From Anoplopoma fimbria (taxonomy: Eukaryota; Chordata; Actinopteri; Perciformes; Anoplopomatidae): 64,000 nucleotides of DNA. The stretch covers positions 20,872,218 through 20,936,217 of the forward strand of contig NC_072456.1 of NCBI RefSeq assembly GCF_027596085.1, given 5' to 3'. The translations under genes and the position numbers were made by a program. Below are positions 41,363-64,000 of the stretch, piece after piece. The notes under the pieces are model-generated. The model was not told the DNA's origin. It ran no database searches and worked only from the letters and a program-made list of their open reading frames with translations. How positions within the stretch are numbered: the first letter of the stretch is position 1; the number at the start of each line of letters is the position of its first letter.

Positions 41363-41406
41363 CGGACAACTAAAACCTAATTTATGTCTTATCAAAATAT
41401 ATCTAT

Positions 41407-41412
41407 AATAAA
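41407..41412 (+). terminator. sell: sell-like polyadenylation signal
   Basis: AATAAA 45 bp after the stop codon. A second candidate is AATAAA at 41454. The selp-like start codon lies only about 515 bp downstream. Confidence 0.5.
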
Positions 41413-41925
41413 CCAAATGCATTTACTCATATTCGTTTTAGTGCATGGTTATTAAATAAACCTAAACAGCCTGAACAACTGCTGCACAGGCTGTATGCTA
41501 GGATAATCAGTTAGCTAAGCGTTTTGTCTAATATACTAGCTTCATTTGGATATACTGCATGGATATAAAGTATGTGTATGTGATGGTTCATTATCAAATC
41601 ATGCATATGTCAAATTATTTAACAACATTAGAGGTGAATTTCTGTGGTGTTACTGTTAACCATAAGTCTAATTAAATAAAAATGTATCTTAAAAAGTAGT
41701 GTGTGTCTGTATGTGTGTGGTGCATGTGTGTCTTGGACTGTGTGTGTGTTTGTGTTCCCAGAGAGTTATGGGTGGTAGAATGGTGTCCTTCCTGAAAAGA
41801 AGTAACGTAAAAAGTGATATTACAAAATTGGTCATTGACTCATCTCCTGCAGGACAACCAATACCACTTTGCCAACGATTGTCAGCAAATGCAACGGCAC
41901 GATTGAGTGACTTAAGGCATCTCAA

Positions 41926-44900
41926 ATGGTAAGTCCTGTGAAATATAAAAAAGTGTTTCACACTATTATGTGGTAATGAAGAACATTTTTTTCATTTAAT
42001 TTAATTTCAGATGTTTCAAGAATCAGTTGATACAGGAAAAAACCTGCATCAAATGTTGCTGATAGTTGCATTCAGTGTATTTGTCCAAGGTAGGTCTGCA
42101 TAATTTTACGGGCATCAAACTTTTTCATACCTCTCTTTTCCTACTTTTACTGGTTCAATTTTGTCTCAACATATGTTAACCTAATCTTAGACCTGAGCAG
42201 TGGAGGAGGAGCACAGGCATGGACCTACAACTCCAGCATCCGTCCATACCGTAAATGGCCTGATGCCCGCAAGTGGTGCCGTCAGCACTTCACAGATATG
42301 GTGCCCATCCGGAACCAGGAGGAGAATGACTTCATCAACAATCTGCTGCCGTATAACCAAAGATATTACTGGATAGGCATAGGCAAAAAGGGTGAAGAGT
42401 GGGTCTGGGAAGAAACGCATGAGGAGGTCCCCAAAGATGCTCAGAATTGGGCGTCAGACGAGCCAGATAACATACCAGCTCAGGACTGTGTGGAGATTTA
42501 CATTAAGAGGGACAAAGACACGGCCAAGTGGAACAATGAGAGCTGTCACAAGAAGAAGGGAACCATCTGCTACACTGGTAAAACACCCCTTATTTTATTC
42601 AACAGACACATTTACTGACTCCTGTAGACTTATTATAGTATGTGAGATCACCCTCTGTATGTATGTATGTATGTAGCCTCTTGTACAAAGGACTCCTGCA
42701 GTGCCAATGCAGACTGTGAGGAGACCATTGGAAACTATACCTGCCGGTGCCATCCTGGTTTCCAGGGGTCACGATGTGAAGAGGGTGAGCAAACATTTTG
42801 TCCTTATGTATTTAAAGGGAGACACTTAAAATCCACACTTCAGTAGCACTAACATTCACCAAACTTTCGAGTTTCATTCCTATTTATAGTCTGAATGTTT
42901 TTACAGAGGGGTTTTAATTATATATATACGTATATTATTCATAGCCTAATTTATATTATTGTATCTAATTCTAATTCTGTTCTGGAAATGTATGCAGATT
43001 AGTACAAATTTCAAAAGATAATGCCTCATATGCATATACAAAAAATAGATGTCTTAATGTAAGTAATCAACTGTTTCATGGGGATATCTAGTAGTTATGT
43101 TTTTTATCCTTTTCACCTGGGGTGTCTCCCCTTAAACCAACCATGACCTCTTTCTGTAAGTTAAATGAATACTAAACATACGAAGGTATATAATATTTGT
43201 ATGTTTCCTTTTTTGATCCTTAGCAATTGCATGCAAACCCTTGCTGGATCCAGAACGAGGTTCTCCCTACTGTTTCCATCCCCATGGGTCCAATCGTTTC
43301 AACTCTTCCTGCCATTTCCACTGTGAACTTGGCTTTCAGTTGGTCGGCATGCCCCAACTGCAATGCCAAGCCAGCGGACGTTGGAACTACCCTGTCCCTC
43401 TGTGTCAGCGTATGTCAACTGGATATCAAAAATGCCAAACTAATTGTTTTATCAGATGTCAAAGTTACAAAGAAAATGTTTCTCACTGCCTTTCTTAGTT
43501 GAACAGTGTCCAGTTCTGAACCACACCAACATCGATGCAGGTAGTATGAACTGCAGCCACCCCATCGCGCCTTACAGCTACAACTCCACCTGTGAGGTCA
43601 GGTGTGATGAAGGCTACGAGCACAGTGGGTCGAACCAGATACGTTGTGACCACAACGGCCAGTGGACAGCCAGTGTCCCCGCATGTACAAGTAAAGTGAT
43701 TGTCATAACCTTTGAATGTAAAATTAAACCCAATCATGTACGATAGGATAGGATAGGATAGGATAGGATAGGATAGGATAGGATAGGATAGGATAGGATA
43801 GGATAGGATACGATAGGATACAATAGGATACGATACAGCACAATACCATACGATGAGATAGGATACGAGTACTTAAATGCTGCAACCATGACATGACACA
43901 TGACATGTCTTTTAGACTCAGTAAGTTGGTAGTAGCAGTAATTTAGTGTAAGTAATGGCTATTTTCTATATGAATATTTTTTGTGAATTTCTCTACAGCC
44001 GACACTTTTCATGTAACTACCTTTTTTGAATTACTTGACCCCTGTTAATAGATTGACTGCTTTTTCTAATACTTAGCTGGCCTCAATGTGTAGTCACATC
44101 CTGTCCAGACTGCACAGCAGATCGAGTTCAGGTCACACCTGTCATCACTTTACTTCACACTCATTGGTCTACATTCTGGGAAACAAACTAATGTGCTTAG
44201 GCGTTTACAGTTTCCCGTAAATTATGTCAGCATGGTTATTCAAATCTCCCACCCCATGCTCACGGTATGTTTATAAAAGTGGAGTCATAATACACAGTTG
44301 CTCAAACTGACGTATCTCATAGGAACATTGACTTCCATTCAGTGGACTAAGTGTGATATATATCTATATCCCACCACAGTTACAAAGTGCTCCCCCATTT
44401 TCTTTCCTGTCACGGGAAACGTGACATGTGTGGACGCTCTGGAGCCTTTCTCCTTTGGCTCACGGTGTAACTTCACCTGCCAGGAAGGCCACTACCTGAC
44501 CAGAGAGGACACATTCACCTGTCTGGCCTCGGGACAATGGAGCAACCCTACACCTACATGCGCAGGTGGGTCACAGAAATGATGTCAGGGCTCCCTGAAA
44601 GCAACACAAGCCTTCTGAAAACAGACAACTGCTCCGATGGGTAATAGCTTTTCTTCTTCTTCTCCAGTGGTACAGTGCAGCAGTTTAAAGACTCCGCCCC
44701 ATGCCTCCATGCAATGCCAGGACCCTTTAGGAGTGTACAGCTATGGCTCAATATGCACTGTGCAATGTGAAAAAGGATTTGATCTGATTGGTACAAATGT
44801 GACGAAATGTTCTTCACAGGGCAACTGGAGTCATGCACTTCCTGTTTGTCAAGGTATGACCACAGATGACTAAGTCTGTTCTCATTGCTCCTTTAAGTAA

Positions 44901-47900
44901 TCTGCCTGTTCCTTTTTTTAAACTATCTGTGTCTAAAAGTCTCTCCCTGTCTCTGTATTTCTTCAAGTTAAGAGGTGTAACCCAATAAATCCTCCTCATG
45001 GCTCCCTATCCTGTTCTGACCCAAATGGTTCCTTCAGTTTTGGTTCTCTGTGCACCACAACTTGTGACGTGGGATTTCTACTGAATGGGACAGCCAGCAC
45101 TGAGTGCACCTCCCAAGGCTTGTGGAGCACAGACATACCGCATTGCTTGGGTAAAAGAGTTAAACAAATAAATAAAATGTCTGTATCATGATCTGTAATG
45201 TTGTTTTGGTCACTCCTTTCTCTTTGTTTCCTTTCCAGCTAAGAGCTGTCCGACCCTGAGCTCTCCCTCTCATGGCTCCTTAGTCTGCTCTGATCCTCAT
45301 GGAGAGTTCAGTTTTGGTTCTCGGTGTACGTCAGCTTGTGAGGAGGGTTTTCTCATGAATGGGACGGCTGACACTGAGTGTACCTCTCTGGGCACATGGA
45401 GCGCAGACATCCCACATTGCTTGGGTAAAGAGTATGATTATTTATTGATTGTAATCCATAGAAGAGCTGTGAATTTAATGATTTAGATGTTTTTGACTGT
45501 AATTCTGTACCAAGTAAGGCTCTTTCTCTCTCCCTCTCTCTGTTCCACTACAGCTAAAATATGTCCCACCCTGAGCTCTCCCTCTCATGGCTCCTTAGTC
45601 TGCTCTGATCCTCATGGAGAGTTCAGTTTTGGTTCTCAGTGCACGTCAGCATGTGAGGAGGGTTTTCTCCTGAATGGGACGGCTGATACAGAGTGTACCT
45701 CTCTGGGCACATGGAGCGCAGACATCCCTCGCTGCTTGGGTAAAAAAATTACTAAAAAAGACAGTATTCATCTCTATTATTATCTGTTTTTCACAAACAA
45801 CAGTGAAAGACAGTATTCATCTCTATTATTATCTGTTTTTCACAAACAACAGTGAAACTCTTAATGTAATGGTTTAGATGGCTTGACTGCATGTCTTTAC
45901 CATGTAAAACTCTTAAATATATTTGGTTCTCCCCCTTTCTGTTCCCCTGCAGCAAAAATATGTCCGACCCTGAGCTCTCCCTCTCATGGCTCCTTAGTCT
46001 GCTCTGATCCTCATGGAGAGTTCAGTTTTGGTTCTCGGTGCACGTCAGCTTGTGAGGAGGGTTTTCTCCTGAATGGGACGGCTGACACAGAGTGTACCTC
46101 TCTGGGCACATGGAGCACAGACATCCCACATTGCTTGGGTAATGAGTATGATTATTTATTGATTGTAATCCATAGAAGAGCTGTGAATTTAATGATTTAG
46201 ATGTTTTTAACTGTAATTCTGTACCAAGTTAAGCTCTTGCTCTCTCCCTCTCTCTGTTCCCCTACAGCTAAAATATGTCCGACCCTGAGCTCTCCCTCTC
46301 ATGGCTCATTAGTCTGCTCTGATCCTCATGGAGAGTTCAGTTTTGGTTCTCGGTGCATGTCAACCTGTGAGGAGGGTTTTCTCCTGAATGGGACAGCTGA
46401 TACAGAGTGTACCTCTCTGGGCACATGGAGTGCAGACATCCCTAGTTGCTTGGGTAAAAAAAACAACAGCAGAAAGAGAGCATAAATCTCTGTTATTATT
46501 TGTTTTTCACAAACATAAGAAAGGCACAGCTGACAAAGAGTACACCTCTTTGGGCATGTGGAGCAGAGAAACACCCCACTGTCTGGGTAATAAATCATAA
46601 TATAATATCAGAGATGCACTTGGCATATATTCCCTCCTGCTGTGTGCAAATTACTGTACACTAGTGATTTGGAATGCGGGTTTACATCTGTCCATATATT
46701 AATTACACCACAACACACCAGCTGTGTCATTAACTTGTCACATCCTGAATCAATAAATAGGTTTTGAAGGGAATACCTAGAAGATAAGCATAATTTTGTC
46801 TGAAGCTAAAGGTGATATTTTCGGTTATCTACAGCACATCCATGCCCTCTACTGGCCAAGGCTCCACAACATGGAAGGATGAATTGCAGCCAGCCATACT
46901 CCCCTTTCAGCTATGGGTCACACTGTGACTTTGAATGTAATGAGGGCTTCTGGCAGAAAGGAACACCAACTATGACATGCAACAGCTCAGGTTACTGGAG
47001 TCAAGATCTACCCACATGCCAACGTGAGTGATCACAATGCCTTAAAACTTCCTTTTGTCATGCTGGTTTTCAAAGGACTGATCCAATGTCAGTAATTAAA
47101 ATGTCTGTTCTTTCCACATCTCAGCTGTACAGTGTGAGGCTATCCAGGTCTCTTTATCCCTGTCTATGAACTGCTCCCATCTTCTGGGGAACTTCAGCTT
47201 CAGCTCTCAGTGTCTTTTCACCTGTGAAGAGGATTTCTTCCTGAATGGCACAGAGGTGCTGTTTTGCTCCTCCACTGGGTTTTGGAATGACAGCCTGCCT
47301 AACTGCATAGGTAAATAGATTTTTGTCAGCATGATCCCATGAATACATGACAATGCTAACCTCGCTGATATTAAGCAATGTGATATATCTAAATAATATA
47401 AAATAAAAACTACAGCTGAGGCTGATGGGAATGTCATTAGTGTTGTATGAATTTGATTTTAAACCAAAGCATTTGACATTTGACTGAATGTGTGTAACAC
47501 ATTTTATGGCAATCCATTCAATAGTTGTTATGACAATTTACTAAAAAACGCAAATATCAACCTCATGGTGGCGCTGGAGGAAAAGTCCGGGGGATCACCG
47601 TAGTCATAAGAATCATCATGTACAGTAGATGATGAAATATTTCAGTGGATGAGTGAAAGATTTGACCTGCTAGGGGGCGCTACAGGGAAAGTCACCAAGA
47701 TCATTAGAATTCATCCTCTGGTAACCATGAATTTCTGTGCAAACTTTCATGGTAATCCATCTAGTAGTTCTTTAGATATTGTAGTCTGGACCAAAGAGGT
47801 CGAATTGTAATGGATTATCTGTGGATCAAGGAAGATGCAGTGAAGATATAACAAAAAAAGTAATAAAAACCTTGTATTGACTCTGATCTTTATGTTTAAG

Positions 47901-48198
47901 GTATGCCAATGGGGACTTCCATGCTGCTGTTAAGGGTTGTAGTAGCACCCTCCATTGTCCTGCCACTTATCCTGATAGGACTGGCTTTGTTGATTATAAT
48001 GAGATTTAAGAAAAGAGGTGAGACCGACTGTAGTGCTGCTGTGAAGTTTCTTACATATACATTCATCATGGTGTAGCATTCACAGTATATCCTAATCCTT
48101 GTTTCTGTTTCTGTTTTGTTTTTGCAGGAAAAGCAATCGTATCTTATGCACCAACATGGGGAGACAGAGAGAATCCAGCATTTGATTTTGAGTCTTGA
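41926..48198 (+). CDS. selp: P-selectin-like adhesion receptor with eleven CCP domains
   Basis: Seventeen coding exons in phase: 41926-41928 (start codon), 42011-42089, 42191-42577 (lectin), 42677-42784 (EGF), CCPs 43224-43409, 43499-43690, 44380-44565, 44668-44853, 44968-45150, 45239-45424, 45554-45739, 45953-46138, 46268-46453, 46835-47023 and 47125-47310, then 47901-48017 (membrane) and 48128-48198; 938 residues. The signal core is [12 protein letters not shown]. The lectin domain (about 38-156) has WIGIGKK, but the calcium motif is EPDN and the later pair is WNN instead of EPNN and WND. CCPs 5-9 share the [13 protein letters not shown] pattern and arose by exon duplication. The tail ends ENPAFDFES, like human P-selectin TNAAFDPSP with its sorting signal. 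A second in-frame ATG opens exon 2, so initiation may also occur at 42011. Confidence 0.9.
43743..43866. repeat. (GGATA)n pentanucleotide microsatellite
   Basis: About 14 perfect units to 43812, then degenerate units to about 43866, in the selp-like intron after CCP2. Confidence 0.95.
45760..45857 (+). repeat. 49-bp direct repeat, two copies
   Basis: The unit GACAGTATTCATCTCTATTA... occurs twice head to tail (45760-45808 and 45809-45857) in the intron after selp-like CCP7. The copies are identical as read. Confidence 0.9.
46521..46586 (+). pseudogene. Decayed 3' half of a CCP exon
   Basis: Reads [20 protein letters not shown], matching the ends of CCPs 6-9 ([14 protein letters not shown]...). 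The conserved cysteine is now Tyr, the 5' half with its acceptor is missing, but a donor-like GG|GTAATA is still present. It lies in the intron 46454-46834, beside the duplicated CCP exons. Confidence 0.85.
47480..47810 (+). mobile_element. Fragment of common teleost repeat in selp-like intron
   Basis: Contains TTATGGCAATCCATTC, TCATGGTGGCGCTGGAGG, GGGGATCACC, GAAAGTCACCAAGATCATTA and TTTCATGGTAATCCATCTAG, partly as two tandem echoes. These are pieces of the family seen at 26690-27125. No ORF. Confidence 0.6.
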
Positions 48199-48406
48199 TT
48201 TTTCCAGCAAATCATTTCCAATACTACAGTATTGTGCTTTCTATTACCAGATGAAGCCTGTTAGTTATTGTATGATACTCGTACCAAAAGATTACAGAAG
48301 GATTAGACCTTAACCTTACATGAGATTTCAATTTGCAATCAGAAAATCCTTAAAATGTAGATAAAGGCATAAAGTAAAGTATGTATATGTATATTGCTTG
48401 ATTGTA

Positions 48407-48412
48407 AATAAA
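48407..48412 (+). terminator. selp: selp-like polyadenylation signal
   Basis: AATAAA about 210 bp after the stop codon, in an AT-rich 3' UTR. Confidence 0.55.
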
Positions 48413-48429
48413 CTATCAACAATCACTGA

Positions 48430-50310
48430 ATCAGAACTATTTTATTTTATTTTATTATCCTAACTTATTATTTTTTATCTTAAATTATTCTCTTTATTTT
48501 AACATGTTTTATTATCTAATTTTAATTTATTTTATTAGCTGACCCAATACCGTACATAAAGCATGTGATCAGGGTTGACATTCTTTGTCTGTGTCCAGTG
48601 ACATGTGGTACAGTCTTGGGGTGACCCTGTGTTGCCGTTGCCCTCCCTTGCCACTCAGTGTACCCACATTTGACCTCCTCAATAGGAACCAATACTGTGT
48701 GGTCAATTGGGGAAGTGGCAGAAAACCTCTGAGATTACCAAACTGCCACAATGTGTCAGTTTAGCACATTTAGTGGCCAGAAAGCTCCTGTCACTGAGTA
48801 GTGAAGAGGTGATCTATTACCAGCCTCAGTGCAATGTGTCACACTGGGCACTGGTCCCACATTTCGGGGGAATTCACTAACCCCACATTAACTACAGTAT
48901 TTTGAATTTATTTGCCTGAAGTGAGACTCAAATAGTATTGAAAACATGTTTCATATTAGGGCTGATATACATTTTTTTAATAACCAATTAAGGTGTAAAT
49001 CCATTGTCTGTTTAAGTATGGAATTCCTATTGTAAGGCTGTATAATGTATAGAATCTTCCCTGTGTATTTGTGCCAATAGTATACCCCCAGAAGTGGCCA
49101 TTGGAGTATCTTCAGCAAAGCGTGTGCATCTGTCTTGGCGCTTCAACAGCATGAAGCCAATTATATCGGTTAAAAGACAGAGGGTTTTTGGCCTGTGGTT
49201 GGCATGAAGGGTGCAATAAATAACCACACTGTCGACAGGAAACAGTTTGGCTACCGTCAGAATAATAATGAGGTTATTGCTACCTGCTGTGACCGTATGA
49301 TCACGGTTTGATTATTTTTCTCATCCCACCCACTGCTGCTGGCAACCATATAGGCGTGCCAACTGTGCACAGACTCGCGCACGAGAAAGGGAAAAAGCCC
49401 TGCAGGTGACCACCTTGGCTTCCTTCCCTGATATTTAAGTCTGGCTTCTTTCCCTTCATCTACCTCTAAAAGATACAAGGAACTACATTATGATACTTTA
49501 GTCCCAACAACAAAGAGTGTTGTTCCACCTATCACATGAGCATGCACATGCCAAACACTTAGAGCAGATACAGACACAGATACAAAGGCAGACTCAAAGA
49601 AACACACACTCAGTATACTCTGCTGCACACTTCTTTAGCTCTGGCTGGCAGGAGCATACCACGGTGACAGACAGTTAGATTGTTCCTGACCATTGACTTG
49701 CGCTCTCTGCTCTGCGAGGTCTGATTTCATAGTGGGAAATATGAGATGGGTCCAGGAGAGGGTTCACGGCTGGGGCAAGGAGGCACTCCATACAGTGGGG
49801 CTTCATATCTCTGTGTCACCCTGGGCATTCTCCCCTGACACAGCTTTCAGCCCCTCCGTTGTCTGGAGCCCCCACCCTGGGTTTTTCCTCAGCCTTCCTC
49901 CCCAGGATTGGTGCATTCCAGCTGGGCACTGTGCCTGGGTGGTCCCCCCCCCCCCCCACCCCTTCTTGTCCTCTATGACTGGAAGGAAGGAAAAGGCAGA
50001 AAAATGCAGCGAGGGCCTTTGACCGAGAGGAGCACAATGTGAGCGTTGATGATGGCGGCGTGGATGTGATGCTTACCTGCCACTGACCCATACAGCTGTC
50101 ATAGCCCAGCATTTCACAATCTGATGATCCACCCGACAGCCAAGGGGAAGATGCCTCGCTGACCTGTCACCTAGATTGGACTGATAAGAGCCGAGGATGG
50201 ACTGACCCGGCTCTAACCCTCAGCATGAATGCCCCCTCCTCATAATAAACCAGCCTGTGTTTCATTCTCACTATTCCATCCATGTTATACTAAATATTCA
50301 CTGTTTCACA
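48430..50310. other. Intergenic stretch between selp and lmx1a-like
   Basis: No gene that I can support. The part from 49640 to 50250 is GC-richer than its surroundings and has short open frames on both strands that resemble nothing I know. It could be regulatory DNA for the neighbouring developmental gene. Confidence 0.35.
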
Positions 50311-50317
50311 TCCATTA

Positions 50318-50323
50318 TTTATT
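50318..50323 (-). terminator. Candidate lmx1a-like polyadenylation signal
   Basis: TTTATT (AATAAA on the minus strand) about 390 bp beyond the stop codon. Not the only AT-rich candidate in this stretch. Confidence 0.35.
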
Positions 50324-50714
50324 GATCCTTGGTTGATTCATTCAAGACGAACAGCATACACACATTGTGAGAATAAATACAAATACACACCCAAACAGTT
50401 ATTTACATTAGTAGATGCAGTTATAATATCATAATCTAACATTCAAACATAGTGAGAGAGGTCCGACAGTATCGTGCATACACAGGAGCCTGTGTCGTAC
50501 AGTGGGGATTGTAAAGCATAAGAGGCAGCAGTGTAATCATGTTTATATGCACGTGCACATGGTATATTGCATGGTATCACAGTGTACCCACGTTCCCTGT
50601 GCAACCACTTCTTCAACTACCTTGTTCACGCTACAGACAGATAAATGTTGAGACCGAGGATGCGATGCAGAGTGAGGGAGACACACGGCTTCTCACTGAG
50701 TCCGATCTCCAACC

Positions 50715-61439
<10,725 letters not shown>

Positions 61440-62005
61440 ATCTGATCTGCAATGATGGCGAAATCCTTTAATTAGGACACTCTTCCAATCAGCAGGACGC
61501 AGCGGAACTGCTGCTAATAAGGCTGAACAAAGTTTGATAGAGAGCTCATTAAACTGAGACTTTCTCCTCGTTGTAATGGGAGGGAGAAGTTGGTTAAAAA
61601 GGTGGCTTGTTTATTAAAAAGTGTGTTTGATATATTGAAATGTTCTTGATTGATACTTAATTTGACCCAATATTAAGTTCGTCTGATGACTATGTGTCAA
61701 AATAGTGCAAAAAAAAAGAAAAAGAAACAACACAACCATCAGTTATATTCAAACTAAAAATACGTTGTTGAAATGTCTATAAATAACTATTAGCTACTAA
61801 TAAAGCTTTATTGATCAAATAATGTCATCAACTTTTACCCACTTAAGCACAACACCGGTCTAGCCAATATTACTGAAGAAACATTGTGAAATAGGCCTTT
61901 TTTTTGGGGGGGGGGGGGGTCCAAAACATAATTGATAGGAAATGAATATTGCAAAAAAAAAAGTAACAGTTTAAATACAGTTTTGTAAGTTCAAGAAGGC
62001 CATAC

Positions 62006-62165
62006 CTGCAAAAGTGCGAGCTTCCAGACGGCAGGAAAGTATTCTGGTCCTCAACTCTTCAGGGCTCACAGCATCTCCGGCGCTCACACGGCCTGATGCA
62101 GCACAGAGCGAGCAGCAGCAAAGTTTCTCCTCAGAGCTTCCGAAGACCTCTCCGAGTCCACCGGT
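62006..62165 (-). other. Probable 5' UTR exon of lmx1a-like gene
   Basis: Ends on the minus strand with CTTTTGCAG|gtatgg at 62006/62005. The partner acceptor is CATTGCAG just before ATCAGATATGG, the start-codon exon. Within it is a minimal upstream ORF, ATG-CTG-TGA. The 5' limit is uncertain; a (TC)n/(AG)n tract begins about 55 bp further upstream. Confidence 0.5.
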
Positions 62166-62217
62166 ATCGACTATTTAGGCTTTCTATCAATTATCCTATT
62201 AGGAGTGAACGGGAAGG

Positions 62218-62218
<1 letters not shown>

Positions 62219-62283
<65 letters not shown>

Positions 62284-62350
62284 CCTGCAGGTGCCGGTTA
62301 CCTCTCACTCCTCCTTCCTCTCTCTCTCTCTTTCTCTCTCTTTATCTGTT

Positions 62351-62396
<46 letters not shown>

Positions 62397-62405
62397 TTAT
62401 CTGTT

Positions 62406-62441
<36 letters not shown>
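62219..62441. repeat. (GA)n and (TC)n microsatellites
   Basis: An (AG)n tract at 62219-62280, then (TC)n at 62311-62441 with two copies of a CTTTATCTGTTTGTCTCTCT interruption. The opposite polarity of the two tracts permits a long stem. The region would be the proximal promoter of the lmx1a-like gene. Confidence 0.95.
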
Positions 62442-62597
62442 CATTGGATGGTACAAAGTTACCAGATAAGCACATGAAAGGTTTTTTTCTTTCATTATAA
62501 AGCAATAATGCATATAGTGCTCAGGAAGTAAAGTGCAGGTTGAAAGGTCAAACTTTAAGGAACACATTGTATCTTCACATTGTTTATTATTGTTTAG

Positions 62598-63138
<541 letters not shown>

Positions 63139-63139
63139 G

Positions 63140-64000
63140 TTTTCAGTAGAAAGATATAAAGACGTAAAGATAGATAAAAAAAAAGCGTATGCTACAGCTG
63201 GACTGATCATTCATTTTGCAGCCTATACAACATATTTTTTGTATGTTAACATGTGTTTTACAAACACATGTTCCCACTCATTTCTAGCTCTTTTGTAAAG
63301 TTCTGCAATGTCTTGTGAGACGACATATACACTGATTTTGATATATCTGTGATAAGTTAACATAAACTGTTCTTTTTAGATTAACATTGTCGTATAACAT
63401 CACCACCGCCACCAGTCTTTACTTCTTAACTGGTCTTAGTTGTGAGGAGCAAGGTGTTTCTGATGCAGAGGCCCTGGTGCAGAGGCCTACAGACTGGAAC
63501 CAGGATGAGGAGGAGGATTATGGAACATCAACCAGGATACTGACTGAAGGAAGCAGCCCCCGGTTGTGGCGTTTACATTCTGTGCACGCCATCTGGTGGG
63601 CAACAACTGGAAATGTATGTATATATAACGGAAAAGAGTTGTTTCATCCATTTTTTATTTTTTTTACCTAACAGAAAAAAATGTATGGGCTGCTTTTGTC
63701 TGTGGAATTATAAAAGAAAGATTTGAGCATATGAGAAATGTGATTTTCTGTAAATATAAGTTTTTTTTTTTACTTGTGATTCAGTCAAGTTTTCATGACA
63801 TTTTCATAATTTAAGGTAATTGTTTAACTTATATCTGATAAGACACTGAATGGATATATGGGTTGAACTTAATATCATTGGGGTAGTTGTTTATGACTTG
63901 TATATATCGATTATTATTAATACTATTTTATTAAAAGAAATAAAAGAAATCTAAATTGTGTTTTAAAACATTTTCTTCGACACTGATTAAGTTATATAGC
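63140..64000. other. Right-hand end without recognised gene
   Basis: AT-rich flanks around a GC-richer segment at 63400-63620 that is open on the plus strand for 94 codons (63387-63671, including DWNQDEEEDYGTSTRI). I do not recognise the translation and see no convincing splice pair, so I do not call a gene. Confidence 0.3.

Larger units (their letters stand above)
45239..46667 (+). repeat. Duplicated two-exon CCP unit, 714-bp period
   Basis: The exons at 45239 and 45953, and those at 45554 and 46268, are each 714 bp apart. The first introns of both units are almost identical over about 125 bp. The second introns share CATCTCTATTATTATCTG-like sequence but have diverged in length. All four exons are 186 bp and highly alike, so an earlier single-exon duplication probably preceded the two-exon one. 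Confidence 0.9.

Noticed and set aside
43741..43866. Possible CRISPR-like or satellite array
   Set aside because: Contiguous pentanucleotide units without spacers: an ordinary microsatellite in a eukaryotic intron.
63387..63671. 94-codon plus-strand ORF near the right edge
   Set aside because: No recognised motif, no clear splice pair or promoter, and the C-terminal half is low complexity. Left as unexplained sequence.

Overview
The window is vertebrate nuclear DNA, almost certainly from a spiny-rayed teleost fish. Genes are split into many short exons with GT/AG borders. Introns carry long (CA/TG)n, (GA)n and (GATA)n microsatellites and several dispersed repeats typical of fish genomes. All coordinates and exon joins below were read by eye; each complete gene keeps an open frame and matching splice phases from start codon to stop codon.

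Layout from left to right. (1) The 5' part of lpxn (leupaxin, minus strand) runs off the left edge. (2) scyl3 (plus, 4933-11100) and firrm/C1orf112 (minus, 12018-23798) lie tail to tail. (3) A gene-poor stretch with old repeats and one unexplained short ORF reaches to phpt1 (minus, 28281-29091). (4) Three selectin genes sit in tandem on the plus strand: sele-like (31385-35836), sell-like (38014-41362) and selp-like (41926-48198). (5) After about 2.5 kb without genes comes an LMX1A-type LIM-homeodomain gene (minus, 50715-61439, 5' UTR exon near 62006), followed upstream by roughly 900 bp of simple repeats.

The order and orientation SCYL3(+) FIRRM(-) SELE(+) SELL(+) SELP(+) is that of human 1q24 as I recall it. 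This is the main argument for naming the three selectins, together with a kappaB site and TATA box in front of the first, a basic juxtamembrane tail on the second, and a P-selectin-like NPAFDFES tail on the third. Selectins are C-type lectin adhesion receptors that let leukocytes roll on endothelium. Leupaxin is a leukocyte focal-adhesion adaptor and SCYL3 binds ezrin, so much of the window concerns adhesion and the cytoskeleton. FIRRM (recombination control) and PHPT1 (phosphohistidine phosphatase) are housekeeping neighbours.

The most notable biology is rapid remodelling of the selectin stalks. The sele-like gene carries a recent, almost identical tandem duplication of about 1.1 kb covering three CCP (sushi) exons, giving nine CCPs. 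The selp-like gene has eleven CCPs, including a two-exon unit duplicated with a 714-bp period and a decayed half-exon beside it. The sell-like gene has a single CCP. The selp-like lectin domain also has a reciprocal change in its calcium site (EPN to EPD and WND to WNN), which may alter ligand binding.
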